This document shows, in pieces, positions 4,640-6,669 of a stretch of 6,669 nt of DNA. The notes below the pieces were generated by a model, which did no database searches, was not told the DNA's origin, and worked only from the letters and a program-made list of their open reading frames with translations. Origin of the DNA: a bacterium (lineage in GTDB: Bacteria > Ratteibacteria > UBA8468 > B48-G9 > JAFGKM01). Made by a program: the position numbers and the translations under genes. Position 1 is the stretch's first letter; each line of letters starts with the position of its first letter. The DNA lies in NCBI GenBank assembly GCA_026416755.1, contig JAOAEP010000030.1:1-6669 (forward strand). Direction: 5' to 3'.

Positions 4640-6669
4640 GATTTTGCTTCTGAAAACTACTTTAATCACATTTGTACTGCTGATTTTAATAGGGATGGGA
4701 AACTTGACCTTGCTATTGCCTGCAATAACGCCATAGAAATATACTCTGGAACTGGAGTGTCTCCTTATTATTTTGTGAAAAAATCTGTTATTAATCTTAC
4801 TGGATATTTTCAATATATAATTTCAGATGATTTTAACAGAGATGGGAAACCAGATATTGCAGTTACAAGTTATAGTTTTCCTGAACAATTTTATGTTTTA
4901 CTTGGTAATGGTGATTTTTCTTTTCAAACTTCTTATTATAACTTTATGTCTTATCCTAAAGGCATTGTCTCAAGTGATTTTAATAGAGATGGTATCCCTG
5001 ATATTGCTGTAGTTTCTTATAACTCTTATTTTAATTGTTATCTTGGAAATGGAGATGGATCATTTACATTCAAATCTACAAACTCCACAAGTTATGTTTC
5101 TCTTTATATAACCTCCGGTGATTTTGATAATGATGGAATAGAAGATATTGCAGTAAGTGCTTATTTCAATTCCAAAGTCCATATCTTTCGTGGGAAAGGA
5201 GATGGAACATTTTATACACCTATAGATATTAATGTTTCTTCCCCATGGTATATAACAAAAGGTGATTTTAATAGAGATGGAAAACTTGATTTAGTGGTCT
5301 CAAGCAGAAGTGGTAGTGGTCAAGTTGCTATTCTTATAGGAAATGGGGATTGTACATTTAAAAATCCTGTTTATTATAATACCGGTGGAGAACCATGGGG
5401 AATTGGTGTAGATGATTTTGATGGAGATGGAATTTTAGATATTGCTGTGGTAAATAATTATTCTAAAACTCTCACAGTTTTAAAAGGTAAAAAAGACGGT
5501 AGTTTTCAATTAGATTATACATTTAATTTTTCTTCTGCTCCCATTGGATTTGTTTCTGGTGATTTTACAAAAGATTATAAAAAAGATGTAGGAATAATAT
5601 TTCCACAAAGTTTAATAATACTTAAAAATTCTGCAGAGTTTAAAGAATCGGGTATATTTTCAGAACCAGTTCATTATCAGACAGGTCAAAACCCAAGGAA
5701 TGTTATAAGTGCTGATTTTAATAATGATGGAATTTTAGACCTTGCTGTTGCTAATAAAAATTCAAACAATGTTTCTATTCTTATTGGTAAAAATGATGGT
5801 TCTTTTAATTCTGCTGTTAATTATAATTTTGCTCCTGCCTTTGGATATGATTTTTCACCTTCAGACCTTGTAAGTGGTGATTTTAACAAAGATGGAAAGA
5901 TAGATATCGCTGTTTCAAATTATAGTGGACGTATTTATGGAATTATGATAAACAATGGAGATGGGACTTTTGCAGTGAATATATATCAAACATATGGAAT
6001 AAGTCCTTGTGATTCAATAAATTCTGCTGACTTTAACAGAGATGGAAAACTTGACATTTTGATTACAAGTAGTAATTATCCAAATGGTGGATTTCTTGTT
6101 TTATATGGAATTGGTGATGGAACATTTAGTGGTGGTTGTTTTTATCCTAATGAAAATTTCTTGAGAACTGCACTTGGTGATTTCAATAAAGATGGAATCA
6201 TTGACATTGCATTAACAGCCCAGTATAAACAATATGTTTATTTATATAAAGGTTTAGAAGGTGGTTTTTTAAATATTGGAAATTTTTTAACAGGGAATGG
6301 TCCAGTAAAACCAATTTTTTCCGACTTTAATTCAGATGGGAATCCTGATATTGCTGTATGTGATTGGTCTGACCAAAATATATCATTTTTCCTTGGAGAT
6401 GGACAAGGTAGTTTTAATCTATCAAGTAAATATATTTTCCAGTATAATTTACAACCTTATGATATTGTTTCTGATGATTTTAATCGTGATGGAGCAATAG
6501 ATATTGTTATTGCAGGTGTTTCATCATTTAATCTTGCTTTTCTTTTAGGTAATAATAATGGTTCATTTACATCTGGAGGAGAATTTTCAACACAAATAGG
6601 ATATCCAAGAGGTCTGTGTAAAGGTGATTTTGATAGAAATGGAACAATTGATTTTGCAGTTGTAAGAGG
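4559..6669 (+). CDS. Exported FG-GAP/VCBS repeat beta-propeller protein (3' end outside window)
   Basis: The first 703 residues are present and the frame is still open at the window edge. The ATG is chosen because AAAGGGAGG lies four bases upstream and the product then begins with a typical Sec signal: KK, then a hydrophobic core to about residue 18. The rest is almost entirely repeats of about 50 residues. Each contains a D-F-[ND]-x-D-G-x-x-D-[IL]-A-V calcium-binding-like loop (first at 42, DFNRDGKLDLAI) and, in most repeats, a second motif such as LGNGDGSF (162-169) or YGIGDGTF (516-523). This is the FG-GAP/VCBS pattern of integrin-type beta-propellers, which bind Ca2+ in the aspartate loops and usually act in adhesion or in binding polymers outside the cell. 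No enzymatic domain is visible in this part. The missing C-terminus might carry a sorting or anchoring domain, so the final location (surface, secreted or periplasmic) is unknown. It is transcribed away from the radical SAM operon and has no visible functional link to it. Confidence 0.9.
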   Translation, partial: MKKILGGIGFFLFLCFNIYSVTFEYAADFASENYFNHICTADFNRDGKLDLAIACNNAIEIYSGTGVSPYYFVKKSVINLTGYFQYIISDDFNRDGKPDIAVTSYSFPEQFYVLLGNGDFSFQTSYYNFMSYPKGIVSSDFNRDGIPDIAVVSYNSYFNCYLGNGDGSFTFKSTNSTSYVSLYITSGDFDNDGIEDIAVSAYFNSKVHIFRGKGDGTFYTPIDINVSSPWYITKGDFNRDGKLDLVVSSRSGSGQVAILIGNGDCTFKNPVYYNTGGEPWGIGVDDFDGDGILDIAVVNNYSKTLTVLKGKKDGSFQLDYTFNFSSAPIGFVSGDFTKDYKKDVGIIFPQSLIILKNSAEFKESGIFSEPVHYQTGQNPRNVISADFNNDGILDLAVANKNSNNVSILIGKNDGSFNSAVNYNFAPAFGYDFSPSDLVSGDFNKDGKIDIAVSNYSGRIYGIMINNGDGTFAVNIYQTYGISPCDSINSADFNRDGKLDILITSSNYPNGGFLVLYGIGDGTFSGGCFYPNENFLRTALGDFNKDGIIDIALTAQYKQYVYLYKGLEGGFLNIGNFLTGNGPVKPIFSDFNSDGNPDIAVCDWSDQNISFFLGDGQGSFNLSSKYIFQYNLQPYDIVSDDFNRDGAIDIVIAGVSSFNLAFLLGNNNGSFTSGGEFSTQIGYPRGLCKGDFDRNGTIDFAVVR
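4682..6661 (+). repeat. Fourteen tandem FG-GAP/VCBS repeats (period 48-55 codons)
   Basis: The aspartate-loop motif begins at residues 42, 91, 140, 188, 236, 286, 335, 386, 441, 491, 541, 589, 640 and 690. Intervals are 49, 49, 48, 48, 50, 49, 51, 55, 50, 50, 48, 51 and 50 residues. Copy 7 (DFTKDYKKDVGI, bases 5561-5596) is degenerate, with Tyr in place of the conserved Gly. Copy 14 has DFDRNG, with Asn in place of the third acidic residue. Within the motif, DNA conservation is visible (GATTTTAATAGAGATGG recurs with small changes), but the rest of each unit has diverged, so this is an old protein-level repeat rather than a recent DNA expansion. Confidence 0.93.

Noticed and set aside
4571..4813. 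An 80-codon minus-strand open frame at the start of the FG-GAP gene
   Set aside because: It is antisense to the signal peptide and first repeats and shows no family motif; the plus-strand frame continues for 703 codons with 14 repeats.
4682..6661. The regular 150-base spacing as a CRISPR-like or satellite DNA array
   Set aside because: The conserved part is a protein motif in one uninterrupted reading frame, and the units vary in length by whole codons, so it is an FG-GAP/VCBS protein repeat.

Overview
The window is AT-rich DNA (GC roughly 30% by eye). It shows sigma-70-like promoters, Shine-Dalgarno sites on some genes, and the ordinary genetic code, so a bacterium is the likely source. The composition and the Lys/Ile/Phe-rich proteins would suit a low-GC anaerobe, a thermophile or an uncultured candidate phylum. 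The genes here do not fix the taxon, and I do not name one.

Layout, left to right. (1) Positions 3-59 look like the last codons of a plus-strand gene cut by the window edge. (2) Positions 62-1881 hold two tightly packed plus-strand genes: an M20 metallo-amidohydrolase and a ThuA-family protein whose ATG overlaps the amidohydrolase stop by one base. (3) A small single-pass membrane protein (1933-2148) follows, apparently with its own promoter. (4) Two minus-strand genes converge on it with a 7-base gap: a HI0933-like (BaiN/RdsA family) flavoprotein (2156-3382) and, upstream in the same transcript, a COG0731 radical SAM protein (3383-4321). Their stop and start codons abut (TAA|ATG). (5) A 237-base divergent intergenic region (4322-4558) carries one promoter for each direction. 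(6) From 4559 to the right edge runs an exported-looking FG-GAP/VCBS repeat protein, open at the 3' end, with 14 copies of a D-F-N-x-D-G-x-x-D motif every 48-55 residues.

How the genes may work together. The amidohydrolase/ThuA pair looks like a small catabolic unit that removes an acyl or amino-acyl group and handles a sugar-like product, but the substrate is not visible. The radical SAM/flavoprotein pair looks like a redox or modification operon of unknown target. The repeat protein is probably a surface or periplasmic beta-propeller protein, transcribed separately.

The points most worth a second look are: two genes whose -10 boxes sit only 8-9 bases before the start codon, with no Shine-Dalgarno site (probable leaderless mRNAs); the 7+7 organisation of the propeller repeats, with a degenerate seventh copy; and an imperfect tandem duplication of the ribosome-binding region ahead of the repeat protein. 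I found no mobile element, CRISPR array, rRNA or tRNA, and no clear evidence of a wholly new system.
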